Shown: one piece after another, positions 1 through 6,789 of the stretch
Position numbering within the stretch: position 1 is the stretch's first letter
Layout: each line of letters opens with the position of its first letter
IMG/VR virus record: IMGVR_UViG_3300025120_000162
Location: 1 to 40,146 of that record
Length of the DNA: 40,146 bases
Source of the DNA: a virus
Strand: one strand, 5' to 3'
Position numbers and translations under genes: made by a program
The notes under the pieces: model-generated
The model's database searches: none
The model's input: only the letters and a program-made list of their open reading frames with translations
What the model was told of the DNA's origin: nothing

Positions 1-1
1 G

Positions 2-256
2 GATGATAGTCGAAATCCACTCAGTAATATTCCAGATCTTCAAGTACGACATCTAGTTATGCAAGTGTTAGCTTGGATGTGGTGTATCGTATTTGCATTT
101 ATAGTTGGTAGTTGGACTGCATTTGGTGTAAGTGTTATCGGACACGTTATTCTACTTGCAGCTATTGCAATTACTGTAGGAACTTTTGAAACAGCCAAAC
201 GATCTCCACAATACTTTGGTGGACTTGGTAGAGGCGCAGGTGGAGAACACGAATGA
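2..256 (+). CDS. Small membrane protein, 5' end cut by the window edge
   Basis: The frame is open from base 2 with no stop, so the product is at least 84 residues and begins upstream. Base 1 is G, so an ATG could straddle the window edge; the first visible residues would then be DDSRNPLSNIPDL. The ATG at 59 lies inside the frame and has no good ribosome-binding site, so it is probably internal. Residues of about 25-65 form one or two hydrophobic segments (WMWCIVFAFIVGSWTAFGVS, then GHVILLAAIAITVG), followed by a soluble tail GGLGRGAGGEHE. This suggests a small inner-membrane protein. I recognise it only as a type of short protein seen in marine T4-like phages. Its stop overlaps the next start by ATGA, so the two are translationally coupled. 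Function unknown. Confidence 0.7.
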   Translation, partial: DDSRNPLSNIPDLQVRHLVMQVLAWMWCIVFAFIVGSWTAFGVSVIGHVILLAAIAITVGTFETAKRSPQYFGGLGRGAGGEHE

Positions 257-486
257 GAAGTGTAGATAGAGATGTAAAGGCTATGGCGCAAGGTATGGAT
301 GCTATAGATAAACAAATAGATATTTTAAGTGGTAATATTAAGCTACATAAAGCGGAACGTATGAGACTAGCAAGGTTATCTGCAGTCAAAAGTCAATTAA
401 TAGATAATCCTAAAGACTGTGCAAAATTGGTGAAACGATACAAGGAAATGCAAAATGAACGACGGTCCTCTGAAATCAGCGCTTGA
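253..486 (+). CDS. Hypothetical 77-residue helical protein
   Basis: The product is charged and predicted mostly helical, with heptad-like spacing across residues 5-70 and no membrane segment or catalytic motif. Its ATG overlaps the stop of the upstream membrane-protein gene by four bases, and its 3' end overlaps the following gene by 32 bases. It therefore belongs to a tightly packed four-gene group that ends at the terminator at 818. No homologous family is recognised; coupling to the membrane protein is the only functional hint. Confidence 0.7.
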   Translation: MRSVDRDVKAMAQGMDAIDKQIDILSGNIKLHKAERMRLARLSAVKSQLIDNPKDCAKLVKRYKEMQNERRSSEISA

Positions 487-646
487 CAACTTATCGAGTC
501 AAGGTGTAATTAGACGTGAATTAGTTACGTATAAAATGAAAAGCGGTAAGATGATTCGTGAAATTATTTGTAGAGAATATCGATCAGATGGAGATTATAC
601 TGATCATTCTATTTCTACTCCTCTTAGCGGAGGGAGCACTGTATGA
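455..646 (+). CDS. Hypothetical 63-residue protein
   Basis: The ATG at 455 lies inside the 3' end of the previous gene in another frame, a 32-base overlap typical of compact phage operons. The product is polar and has no membrane segment. Residues 16-45 (GVIRRELVTYKMKSGKMIRE) look like a short beta-hairpin followed by a basic helix. Its stop overlaps the next ATG (ATGA at 643). A purine-rich stretch (AAGGAAATG at 444-452) lies just before the start and could serve as the ribosome-binding site. Function unknown; the reality of the gene rests on packing and overlaps. Confidence 0.6.
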   Translation: MNDGPLKSALDNLSSQGVIRRELVTYKMKSGKMIREIICREYRSDGDYTDHSISTPLSGGSTV

Positions 647-801
647 AAGCACATAGTATAGAACAAACTGCGGCATGGGCTAAAAGCTGGAACATGAAAG
701 GGTATGAACACATATATCCTGAGAATCGTGAGAAAGCTCGACAGCAAGGCATTAAACAATACAATGATCGAAAGAGAAACAATACTAAGGTTACATCATA
801 A
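643..801 (+). CDS. Short 52-residue hypothetical protein
   Basis: This is a 52-codon frame starting MKAHSIEQTAAWAKSW and ending NNTKVTS. The ATG overlaps the preceding stop by four bases, and GGAGGGAGC at 630-638 gives a strong ribosome-binding site at good spacing. The composition is basic and polar, with several Trp and Tyr residues (WAKSW, YEHIYPENREKARQQG). The middle reads as one amphipathic helix. The gene is directly followed by the terminator at 818-845, which makes it the last gene of its unit. No family is recognised. Confidence 0.65.
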   Translation: MKAHSIEQTAAWAKSWNMKGYEHIYPENREKARQQGIKQYNDRKRNNTKVTS

Positions 802-817
802 TCCTACATCTCAGTAG

Positions 818-845
818 AAAAAGACGGTTAACGCCGTCTTTTTTT
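818..845 (+). terminator. Rho-independent terminator
   Basis: The stem AAAAAGACGG pairs with CCGTCTTTTT around a TTAACG loop and runs into an uninterrupted T tract. It closes the four-gene group before it and insulates the late promoter at 859. Confidence 0.93.
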
Positions 846-858
846 GTTTACTTTCTTG

Positions 859-866
859 TATAAATA
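859..866 (+). promoter_or_regulatory. T4-type late promoter (TATAAATA)
   Basis: This is an exact TATAAATA box between the terminator at 818-845 and the gene at 896. By the T4 rule, transcription would start about six bases after the box, near 872, leaving a leader of about 24 bases that includes GGAG at 886. It probably drives the whole 896-7762 run of leader-bearing genes. Confidence 0.85.
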
Positions 867-895
867 GGGTATAATAAGTCAAAGTGGAGAAGTAT

Positions 896-1696
896 ATGTT
901 ACGATTTCGAACATTTGATATGATAAGGGAAATGTCAATGGGTGCAGAATTAGAAATGGATATGGATTTTCTTCGGAGAGCTGAAAGAGTATCATCGTTT
1001 AATTTAATTGAAAAAGACTTTCAGTCAAATACATATCAAAAAGAAATTAGATACTTATATACAAAAAACTTTTTTCCTAATTTTGATCAAAAGTTTTTTG
1101 TTAAGGCTCCTACTAAAGATGGACTTAACAAAGCTATCACTGCTTTAAAACAAGAAAGCCGAAGAAGCTTTGAAGCATTACATAATTTTCGTCCGGGTGG
1201 AACGGGGCCGGCTGAAGTACTTCTTTTCTTTTTAATTGATGGTGCTCAACTAGGTGGTGCCGGTTCTGCAGGAATGGATTTATTTGTTAATCGAAAAGGT
1301 TATGAGATGAAATCTGTGCATGTATCTACTGATGGATTTATAAAAGATTTTAAGCTAGGTGGTACTGCTAACTTATCTGGAATAATAAATGAAAGTATAG
1401 CTTTAAAAAGAAAAGCTGATCCTAGAGCATCAAACAAACCGGGTGAAATTAATAAGACACAACAAGACAAGATTGCTAGAATGTTTCCAACACAATGGAA
1501 AAATATACAAAAGAAATTTCGAAAAGAAGCTGCAGATTATTTTGGAGACACAAATATAATTTTTACTCGTAGTAAATCAAATAAAGCTCAAATGGGGAAT
1601 GTTTTAGGAATAGGAACTGTTCCGGAACGGGCTATAGAAATTGATATGTTTACTAGTGGAACTATTAAACCTCTTATTAGAGTGAGCGATATGTAA
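896..1696 (+). CDS. PD-(D/E)XK nuclease-like protein with capsid-targeting-like N-terminus
   Basis: I chose ATG 896 over the in-frame GTG at 884 because GGAG at 886-889 lies six bases before 896. The product has 266 residues. The N-terminus MLRFRTFDMIREMSM resembles the leader shared by downstream genes, with a possible gp21 site after MIRE. The core carries a PD-(D/E)XK-like constellation: Glu107 in GPAEVLLFFL, Asp128 in GMDLF, and E137-x-K139 in YEMKSV. The glycine-rich GGAGSAG before Asp128 and the strand-turn-strand spacing agree with that fold. The C-terminal third is basic and may bind DNA. The first gene after a late promoter, it shares its stop base with the next start (TAATG). The nuclease assignment is by motif only; a non-catalytic virion protein is the main alternative. 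Confidence 0.6.
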   Translation: MLRFRTFDMIREMSMGAELEMDMDFLRRAERVSSFNLIEKDFQSNTYQKEIRYLYTKNFFPNFDQKFFVKAPTKDGLNKAITALKQESRRSFEALHNFRPGGTGPAEVLLFFLIDGAQLGGAGSAGMDLFVNRKGYEMKSVHVSTDGFIKDFKLGGTANLSGIINESIALKRKADPRASNKPGEINKTQQDKIARMFPTQWKNIQKKFRKEAADYFGDTNIIFTRSKSNKAQMGNVLGIGTVPERAIEIDMFTSGTIKPLIRVSDM

Positions 1697-2922
1697 TGAA
1701 GTTTGTTGAATATATAACTGAACAAAAGAATACTCATATGACTCATATAGAAGACAAGGTAGTCTATGGTGGAGTCAAAGGAACTAGAGACGCGATCATG
1801 GCATTGCGTTCTCTCAGAGATATGCTAGGAGGCGTACATGATGGAAATGTTAGTGTCAAATGGGATGGTGCTCCTGCTGTGTTTGCTGGGATCGACCCTA
1901 GTGATGGTAGATTCTTCGTGGCGAAAAAGGGGATCTTTAACAAATCTCCCAAAGTATACAAGAGTAATGCTGATATTGATGCTGATACTAGCGGCGATCT
2001 CAGTACAAAGCTTAAGCTCGCTTTACAGTATCTACCCGAGCTAGGAATCAAAGGAGTAGTCCAAGGTGATTTTCTGTATAGTAAAGCGGATCTTAAAACA
2101 CAAAAAATCAAAAATAAATCGTATGTTACGTTCCACCCCAATACAATCTTATATGCAGTACCGGCTGGCACGGACATGGCCGGGGAAATTAAGGCAGCAA
2201 AGATTGGAATCGTGTGGCATACGAGCTACACAGGAAACTCATTCGAAGGAATGAAGCAAAGCTTTGGTGTAGATATATCTAAATTTAAAAAATCAAAGAA
2301 TGTATGGTCACAAGATGCTATGCTTCGAGATTTGACTCGATATACTATGACACAAAAAGATACAGAAGAAGTAAATGAACACCTAAGGAATGCAGGATTT
2401 ATATTCAATAAGATTGCAGGCAACACGCTTAGGCAATTAGAAAAGAATAAAATCCTTACACAATTGATTGAGCAACATACAAATTCATATGTACGGTTGC
2501 AGGCAATGCCACCTGATCCAGCCAAAAGAGTAGATGCTCTTATAAAGTTTATTCAACAGAAGTATAAAAAAGAAATTGATAAAAGATCTACTGATCAAGG
2601 TAAAGATTCACAACGATTAAAACTTGGTGAGATACTAAATTTCTTTTCAAGTAAAAATAAAACAGCACTAAAAAATATATTTGAATTACAAAGATCTATA
2701 ATTCTAGCAAAACTAAAACTTATAAATATACTTAATCAGCTACAGTCTGTAAGGGCTTTCTTAAAAACTAAACGAGGGTTTAGAACTACGGGCCAAGAAG
2801 GATATGTAGCAATTGACAAACTTGGTAGTGATGCAGTGAAAATTGTGGACCGTATGGAGTTCTCATACGCAAACTTTTCACCCAATATATTAAAAGGATG
2901 GGATACACCAGGAAGGAACTAA
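1696..2922 (+). CDS. DNA/RNA ligase-like nucleotidyltransferase (DUF6267-like) with capsid-targeting-like leader
   Basis: The 408-residue product opens MKFVEYITEQKN, matching the local leader with a potential gp21 cut after YITE. Residues 53-64 (SVKWDGAPAVFA) contain K55-W-D-G58, the motif I lysine signature of covalent nucleotidyltransferases (DNA/RNA ligases, capping enzymes). The other expected blocks follow in order: GDF near 124-126 (motif III-like), YVTFHPNTI at 143-151 (IIIa-like), IGIVWHT at 170-176 (IV-like) and a lysine-rich KFKKSK at 196-201 (V-like). The C-terminal half is helical, Lys-rich and unassigned. I recall such phage proteins as the uncharacterised family DUF6267. Adenylation or ligation is inferred from the motifs. 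The first 550 bases use more GC-rich codons than the remainder. Confidence 0.7.
   Translation: MKFVEYITEQKNTHMTHIEDKVVYGGVKGTRDAIMALRSLRDMLGGVHDGNVSVKWDGAPAVFAGIDPSDGRFFVAKKGIFNKSPKVYKSNADIDADTSGDLSTKLKLALQYLPELGIKGVVQGDFLYSKADLKTQKIKNKSYVTFHPNTILYAVPAGTDMAGEIKAAKIGIVWHTSYTGNSFEGMKQSFGVDISKFKKSKNVWSQDAMLRDLTRYTMTQKDTEEVNEHLRNAGFIFNKIAGNTLRQLEKNKILTQLIEQHTNSYVRLQAMPPDPAKRVDALIKFIQQKYKKEIDKRSTDQGKDSQRLKLGEILNFFSSKNKTALKNIFELQRSIILAKLKLINILNQLQSVRAFLKTKRGFRTTGQEGYVAIDKLGSDAVKIVDRMEFSYANFSPNILKGWDTPGRN
2721..2728 (+). promoter_or_regulatory. Possible internal late promoter (TATAAATA)
   Basis: An exact TATAAATA box lies inside the ligase-like gene, about 200 bases before the next start at 2925. 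It could raise late expression of the following basic proteins. In AT-rich coding sequence a chance match is also possible, so support is weaker than for the intergenic boxes. Confidence 0.4.
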
Positions 2923-2924
2923 CG

Positions 2925-3479
2925 ATGGCAGAAAAACTGCTGCGCTTTAAAGATTTATACATGGCTGAATACCGGCCGGGTGAAGATGAGCTTACAAATT
3001 ATCGTGCATATAAACGTAAGAGACATATGTACGAAGCTACAAAAATGATATGTAAAGATTGTGGTGATGAACAAGGTAAGCCAACGACTGATTGTCCACA
3101 CGATTGTAGTGGTGGTCCACACTTTGCTCCACAAGATGACGATGGTAAATCTACTGTTGAAGCATTAACTCTTCAACAACGAATGGCTAAATCCCGACAG
3201 CTTAAGCGAATGAAAGCCAAGATCAAAATTGGCCGTGATCGCGCTAAACGAAAAATGGCTGACACTAAAAAATTAAGAAGTAGAGCACGTAAACAAGCTC
3301 GTACATTTATTCTTAAGAAACTTACTAAGGGTAAAGGTAAGAGTGAGTTATCATTTGCCCGTAGAGCAGAACTAGAAAAACGTATGGCTGCTCCTGCTGT
3401 AAAGAAAAGAATAGATATGTTTGCTAAACGTATGTTTAAAGATGTTCGTAAAAAAGAAGTTGAGAGAAAAAAGGGTTAA
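2925..3479 (+). CDS. Basic internal-protein-like protein with cysteine cluster
   Basis: The frame is open from an ATG at 2898, but GGAAGGA at 2911-2917 is correctly spaced for ATG 2925, giving 184 residues. The N-terminus MAEKLLRFKDLYMAEYRPGE carries the local leader slightly inset, with YMAE as possible gp21 site. Residues of about 35-55 hold a cysteine cluster (CKDCGDE, then CPHDCSGGPH) that could bind zinc. From about residue 70 onward the protein is extremely rich in Lys and Arg (LTLQQRMAKSRQLKRMKAKI; KRKMADTKKLRSRARKQAR) and predicted helical, like a DNA-condensing core protein. This basic region recurs in marine T4-like phages in my memory, without known function. It shares its last base with the next start. 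Confidence 0.7.
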   Translation: MAEKLLRFKDLYMAEYRPGEDELTNYRAYKRKRHMYEATKMICKDCGDEQGKPTTDCPHDCSGGPHFAPQDDDGKSTVEALTLQQRMAKSRQLKRMKAKIKIGRDRAKRKMADTKKLRSRARKQARTFILKKLTKGKGKSELSFARRAELEKRMAAPAVKKRIDMFAKRMFKDVRKKEVERKKG

Positions 3480-4702
3480 TGAGTTATTCGTTTAAAACTT
3501 TTCTAGCTGAAGAAGAAAAGCGGGTTTATTTTACCTTTGGTAGAATGAATCCACCTACTATTGGTCATGGAAAACTTCTAGAGAAGTTAGCAACATTAGC
3601 CGGTAATAATCAATATCGAGTTTATCTGTCTCAATCACAAGATAGTAAAGATAATCCATTACAATATAATGATAAGATAAAGATTGCACGGAAAATGTTT
3701 CCTCGTTATGCACGTCGAATCATGTTAAACAAAAAAATTAAAACAGTATTCGATGCTCTACAATCATTATATGATGAAGGTTTTGTTAATGTGGTTATGG
3801 TTGTAGGTTCTGATCGTGTTAACGAATTTGATATTCTTATCAAAAAGTATAATGGCAAAAAAGCTAAACATGGTCTTTATAACTTTCGAAGAATAGATGT
3901 TGTTTCTGCAGGTCAAAGAGATCCTGATGCTAAGGGAGCTGAAGGAGCATCTGCAACAAAACAAAGAGATGCTGCAAGAGCAAATGACTTTACAACATTT
4001 AGCCAAGGATTACCTAGAGTTGTAAATAACTTTGATGCTAAGAAGATCTTCAATAGTGTCCGTAAAGGCATGGGACTTAAAGAACAAAAAGAATTCAAGA
4101 ATCATATACAATTAGAATCAGTGAATGAAACAAGAGAATCATATGTAAGTGGTGAATTATACAAAGTTGGTGATCAAGTAATTATAAAAAATACCGAAGA
4201 GATAGCTGAAGTCAAAGTATGTGGCGCAAACTATGTTATTGTAGAAACGGCTAATGGTCAATACCGAAAATGGTTGGAGGCAATTGAACCTATGGAAGAA
4301 GGACTATGGGCAAACATCCGTGCACGTCGTGCAGCAGGTAAGCCAAAGAAAAAACCTGGGCAAAAAGGTTATCCTAAAACTCTTGATATTGAAAGTGCTG
4401 CTTATCATAAAGGTGTATCTAAATCTACATCTGATAAAAGGAAAGCACACTTTAGCAAGAATGCTAAAAAGGCTGATAACGATGCTTCTGCATATAAACC
4501 AGCACCTGGTGATAAGACAGCTAAAACAAAAACAAGTGTACATACTAAAAGATTCAAACAAATGTTTGGTGAATCTGAAATGCAAGCTATAGCAAAAAAG
4601 AAAATTGACCGCGAAAAAGAAATCGATAAAATTAAACACGATCGAATGTTAGACCGTGCTCGAACAAGAGATACCACAAAGAAAAATAAGGAAACAAAAT
4701 GA
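3479..4702 (+). CDS. NMN-adenylyltransferase-like nucleotidyltransferase fused to a basic tail, with capsid-targeting-like leader
   Basis: The 407-residue product starts MSYSFKTFLAEEEKR, a leader with a gp21-type site FLAE. Directly after it comes a HIGH-superfamily nucleotidyltransferase: FTFGRMNPPTIGH at residues 18-30, with T27-x-G-H30 as nucleotide-binding signature, VMVVGSDR near 106-113, and SATKQRDAA near 158-166 in the place of the ISSTxxR motif. This is the layout of nicotinamide-nucleotide adenylyltransferases, which join NMN and ATP to make NAD+. Residues of about 222-272 form a small beta-rich KOW/SH3-like segment (YKVGDQVIIKN; KVCGANYVIVETANG). The rest is Lys/Arg-rich (WANIRARRAAGKPKKKPGQK). 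Related cytidylyltransferase activity cannot be excluded. Start and stop are tightly coupled to both neighbours (TAATG, ATGA). Confidence 0.75.
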   Translation: MSYSFKTFLAEEEKRVYFTFGRMNPPTIGHGKLLEKLATLAGNNQYRVYLSQSQDSKDNPLQYNDKIKIARKMFPRYARRIMLNKKIKTVFDALQSLYDEGFVNVVMVVGSDRVNEFDILIKKYNGKKAKHGLYNFRRIDVVSAGQRDPDAKGAEGASATKQRDAARANDFTTFSQGLPRVVNNFDAKKIFNSVRKGMGLKEQKEFKNHIQLESVNETRESYVSGELYKVGDQVIIKNTEEIAEVKVCGANYVIVETANGQYRKWLEAIEPMEEGLWANIRARRAAGKPKKKPGQKGYPKTLDIESAAYHKGVSKSTSDKRKAHFSKNAKKADNDASAYKPAPGDKTAKTKTSVHTKRFKQMFGESEMQAIAKKKIDREKEIDKIKHDRMLDRARTRDTTKKNKETK

Positions 4703-4950
4703 TTAGATTTAGTCAATATCTTTCGGAAGAAGAAAAGAAAGGTTTAGCAGCTAAGGCTGAAAAATCAGGTATGCCGATTGGTATACTACGTAAAGTCTAT
4801 AATCGTGGTATGGCAGCATGGAAAACTGGTCATAGGCCAGGGACAACACCACAACAATGGGCTATGGCTCGAGTCAATTCGTTTACAACTAAATCCTCAG
4901 GCACTTGGGGAAAGGCAGATAAAGATCTGGCCGCAAAGGTAAGAGGATAA
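4699..4950 (+). CDS. DUF5824-like small basic protein with capsid-targeting-like leader
   Basis: The product has 83 residues: leader MIRFSQYLSEEEKK with a gp21-type site YLSE, then a compact domain beginning KGLAAKAEKSGMPIGIL and continuing VYNRGMAAWKTGHRPG and QQWAMARVNSF. These blocks match a small domain found in many phage proteins that I recall as DUF5824; its function is not established. A terminal acidic/basic segment WGKADKDLAAKVRG completes it. The gene overlaps the upstream stop by four bases and is followed one base later by the next start. The clean join of leader and domain suggests a cargo domain that has acquired a targeting signal. Confidence 0.75.
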   Translation: MIRFSQYLSEEEKKGLAAKAEKSGMPIGILRKVYNRGMAAWKTGHRPGTTPQQWAMARVNSFTTKSSGTWGKADKDLAAKVRG

Positions 4951-4951
4951 A

Positions 4952-5785
4952 ATGAAAAAATTCAAACAAATACGAGAAGAAGCAAATCATCTATTTGAAA
5001 TGGAAATGCTTACTCATAAGAAAAAGATAGCTGCAACAGGTGCAAAACTAAAAGCCGTACAACAGAAGCATACTGATGCGACCAAAAAACATTTTGATCT
5101 TGCAAATAAAGCGATAGAAAGTTTGGAAAAAACTCATAAAAACCTTACTCATTCTGAACGTTCAGATCATAACTCTGTTAGAGCGCATGTAATTCGTGCT
5201 AGATATCACAAAGATGCGGCAAAATCCGATTATCACGATCATCGCCACGCACCGACCTATGGCAATGACAACTGGCAGAAAAAACATATATCAAGCAAGG
5301 ACGTCAAACATTCAGAAAGGCTACATAAAGAATTAGCAAGTGCTCATGCTGCTCATGATGCTGCTAAGAAAAATAGCCCTGCAGGGAAACTGAAATCTCT
5401 TGGTAATAAGATAAAAAGTAAGTTAACAAGCGAACAGAATGAGCTAGATGAATTAAGTAACAAAACGCTAGATTCATATTCTGATAAAGCTGATAGACAA
5501 TATGCATTGTCTAGAAAAAGACATAATGATGATGATTATACAGCTAAAAAGCAAGCTATGCATAAAAATCGTTTAAGAAAACGTCATAAAGGTCTTGGTT
5601 CATTTTACAAAAGGGATGATGCTCGTCAAAATCCAGATGGTAGCCACGCAGCAAAATATATGCATAAGTATAGTGCGGGTAAAAGAATTAGCACTGGTAA
5701 GGGAGGTATGTTTGGTGGAGATACACTAAGAAATAAACCTTCTTCAGCATTACCTAAAACTTACAGAGATCCAAATAGGAAGTAA
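4952..5785 (+). CDS. Lys/His-rich coiled-coil internal-protein-like protein
   Basis: The 277-residue product starts MKKFKQIREEANHLFEMEM, with QIRE as a possible gp21 site. Residues of about 25-150 are a long helical, Lys/His/Ala-rich region (HTDATKKHFDLANKAIESLE) with coiled-coil character. Residues of about 164-230 carry a module LDELSNKTLDSYSDKADRQ followed by a basic region, which recurs twice in the next gene. The C-terminus is basic and glycine-containing, ending PKTYRDPNRK. It lies one base after the upstream stop. The composition fits a prohead core or internal protein packaged with DNA; no enzyme motif is visible. Confidence 0.7.
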   Translation: MKKFKQIREEANHLFEMEMLTHKKKIAATGAKLKAVQQKHTDATKKHFDLANKAIESLEKTHKNLTHSERSDHNSVRAHVIRARYHKDAAKSDYHDHRHAPTYGNDNWQKKHISSKDVKHSERLHKELASAHAAHDAAKKNSPAGKLKSLGNKIKSKLTSEQNELDELSNKTLDSYSDKADRQYALSRKRHNDDDYTAKKQAMHKNRLRKRHKGLGSFYKRDDARQNPDGSHAAKYMHKYSAGKRISTGKGGMFGGDTLRNKPSSALPKTYRDPNRK

Positions 5786-5787
5786 AA

Positions 5788-6789
5788 ATGAAAACATTCG
5801 ATCAAATTAGAGAAGGTTATGCATCTATGGCTCAACAACGAGCTGTATGGGCTACTCGTAAAGATGGTGGTAAAGGTCATCCGGATAATAAAAGAAAAAG
5901 AAAAAAAGAAGATATGGATGAAGTCAAGTCTGCTGACAAAAAACCTGAAAAGTATATTGCAGCTGATGGTAAAACAAAAATCCGTATGGTTCCAGTTGTT
6001 AAAGAACAAGATGAAGTCAATGAATTAGACACCTCTACTTTAGTTTCTTATAGAAAAAAAGCTAATAAGCAAAGATATAGCAATAACATTTCAAAGAGAA
6101 CTCAGAGAACTGCCGGTGTTGATGCTGCTGATAAAAAGTTGAGAAAACGCAATATCGATAAATTTGGTAAACACTCTCCAAAGGGTGTTGATAAAATGGG
6201 TAATCCTAAAGAAGATACTTCCGATGCAGTAAAAGCATTCCTTGCTAAAGGCGGTAAGATTAAAAAGCTTCCACCAGCAAAAGCTCAAGGTTACCATGGT
6301 AAAGATGATCCGGGTAAAGATGTGCACGGTGTAATGGATAAACCTGACACAAAGCGAATGGGTACTCGTAAAAAAGTCAAGTCCATGGAAGCAATGATAC
6401 CAACTGATAAAGGACCATTTGGTATTCAACCAAAGGCAGCTGTCAAAGTAATTAAAAAAGGAAAAGAAGTCAAGGAAATCTCTAGAGATACTAAAAAGAA
6501 TTACATCAAAAAAGCTGCAGATGATATGAGTAAACAGGCAGACAAAATGGCTCGAGCTCAACGCGGCGATGGCAAAATGGACAAGGCAGTTAATAAGTTT
6601 GTTAATCGTCGTAAAGGCATTGCACGTGCTGTAGAAGCTAAAGAGACAGATCCGCCATTCGATGATGCTAAAAAAATATCTACAACTCCAGCTAAAGATC
6701 AGTTCGGCAATATCATTAAGAACCGAGCAAAGCATCTTGCAAGGCAAGCCGCTAAGAAAGCTGGTGGCGATATGGGAGACAAGAAATGA
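5788..6789 (+). CDS. Highly basic internal-protein-like protein with two copies of the SYxxKA module
   Basis: The 333-residue product starts MKTFDQIREGYASMAQQ, with QIRE as possible gp21 site. It is extremely Lys-rich (GHPDNKRKRKKEDMDEVK) and has no membrane segment. Two related helical modules are visible: VNELDTSTLVSYRKKANKQ near residues 76-95, and VKEISRDTKKNYIKKAADDM near 227-246, the latter followed by KFVNRRKGIARAVEAKE. Both match the module in the upstream gene. A further block KPEKYIAADGKTKIRMVPV near residues 51-69 recalls small segments in other marine phage proteins. Repeated basic helices imply nucleic-acid contact. The gene overlaps the next start by four bases. A DNA-associated core or injected protein is inferred, not shown. 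Confidence 0.7.
   Translation: MKTFDQIREGYASMAQQRAVWATRKDGGKGHPDNKRKRKKEDMDEVKSADKKPEKYIAADGKTKIRMVPVVKEQDEVNELDTSTLVSYRKKANKQRYSNNISKRTQRTAGVDAADKKLRKRNIDKFGKHSPKGVDKMGNPKEDTSDAVKAFLAKGGKIKKLPPAKAQGYHGKDDPGKDVHGVMDKPDTKRMGTRKKVKSMEAMIPTDKGPFGIQPKAAVKVIKKGKEVKEISRDTKKNYIKKAADDMSKQADKMARAQRGDGKMDKAVNKFVNRRKGIARAVEAKETDPPFDDAKKISTTPAKDQFGNIIKNRAKHLARQAAKKAGGDMGDKK

Noticed and set aside
4254-4592. 112-codon + frame and opposing minus frames inside the NMNAT-like gene
   Set aside because: They are shadow frames of the basic tail, with no ribosome-binding site or motif.
6091-6747. Long minus-strand frame of 218 codons opposite the Lys-rich gene at 5788
   Set aside because: It is the reverse shadow of Lys-rich codons: the product is Phe/Ser/Ile-rich with no ribosome-binding site, and every supported gene lies on the + strand.
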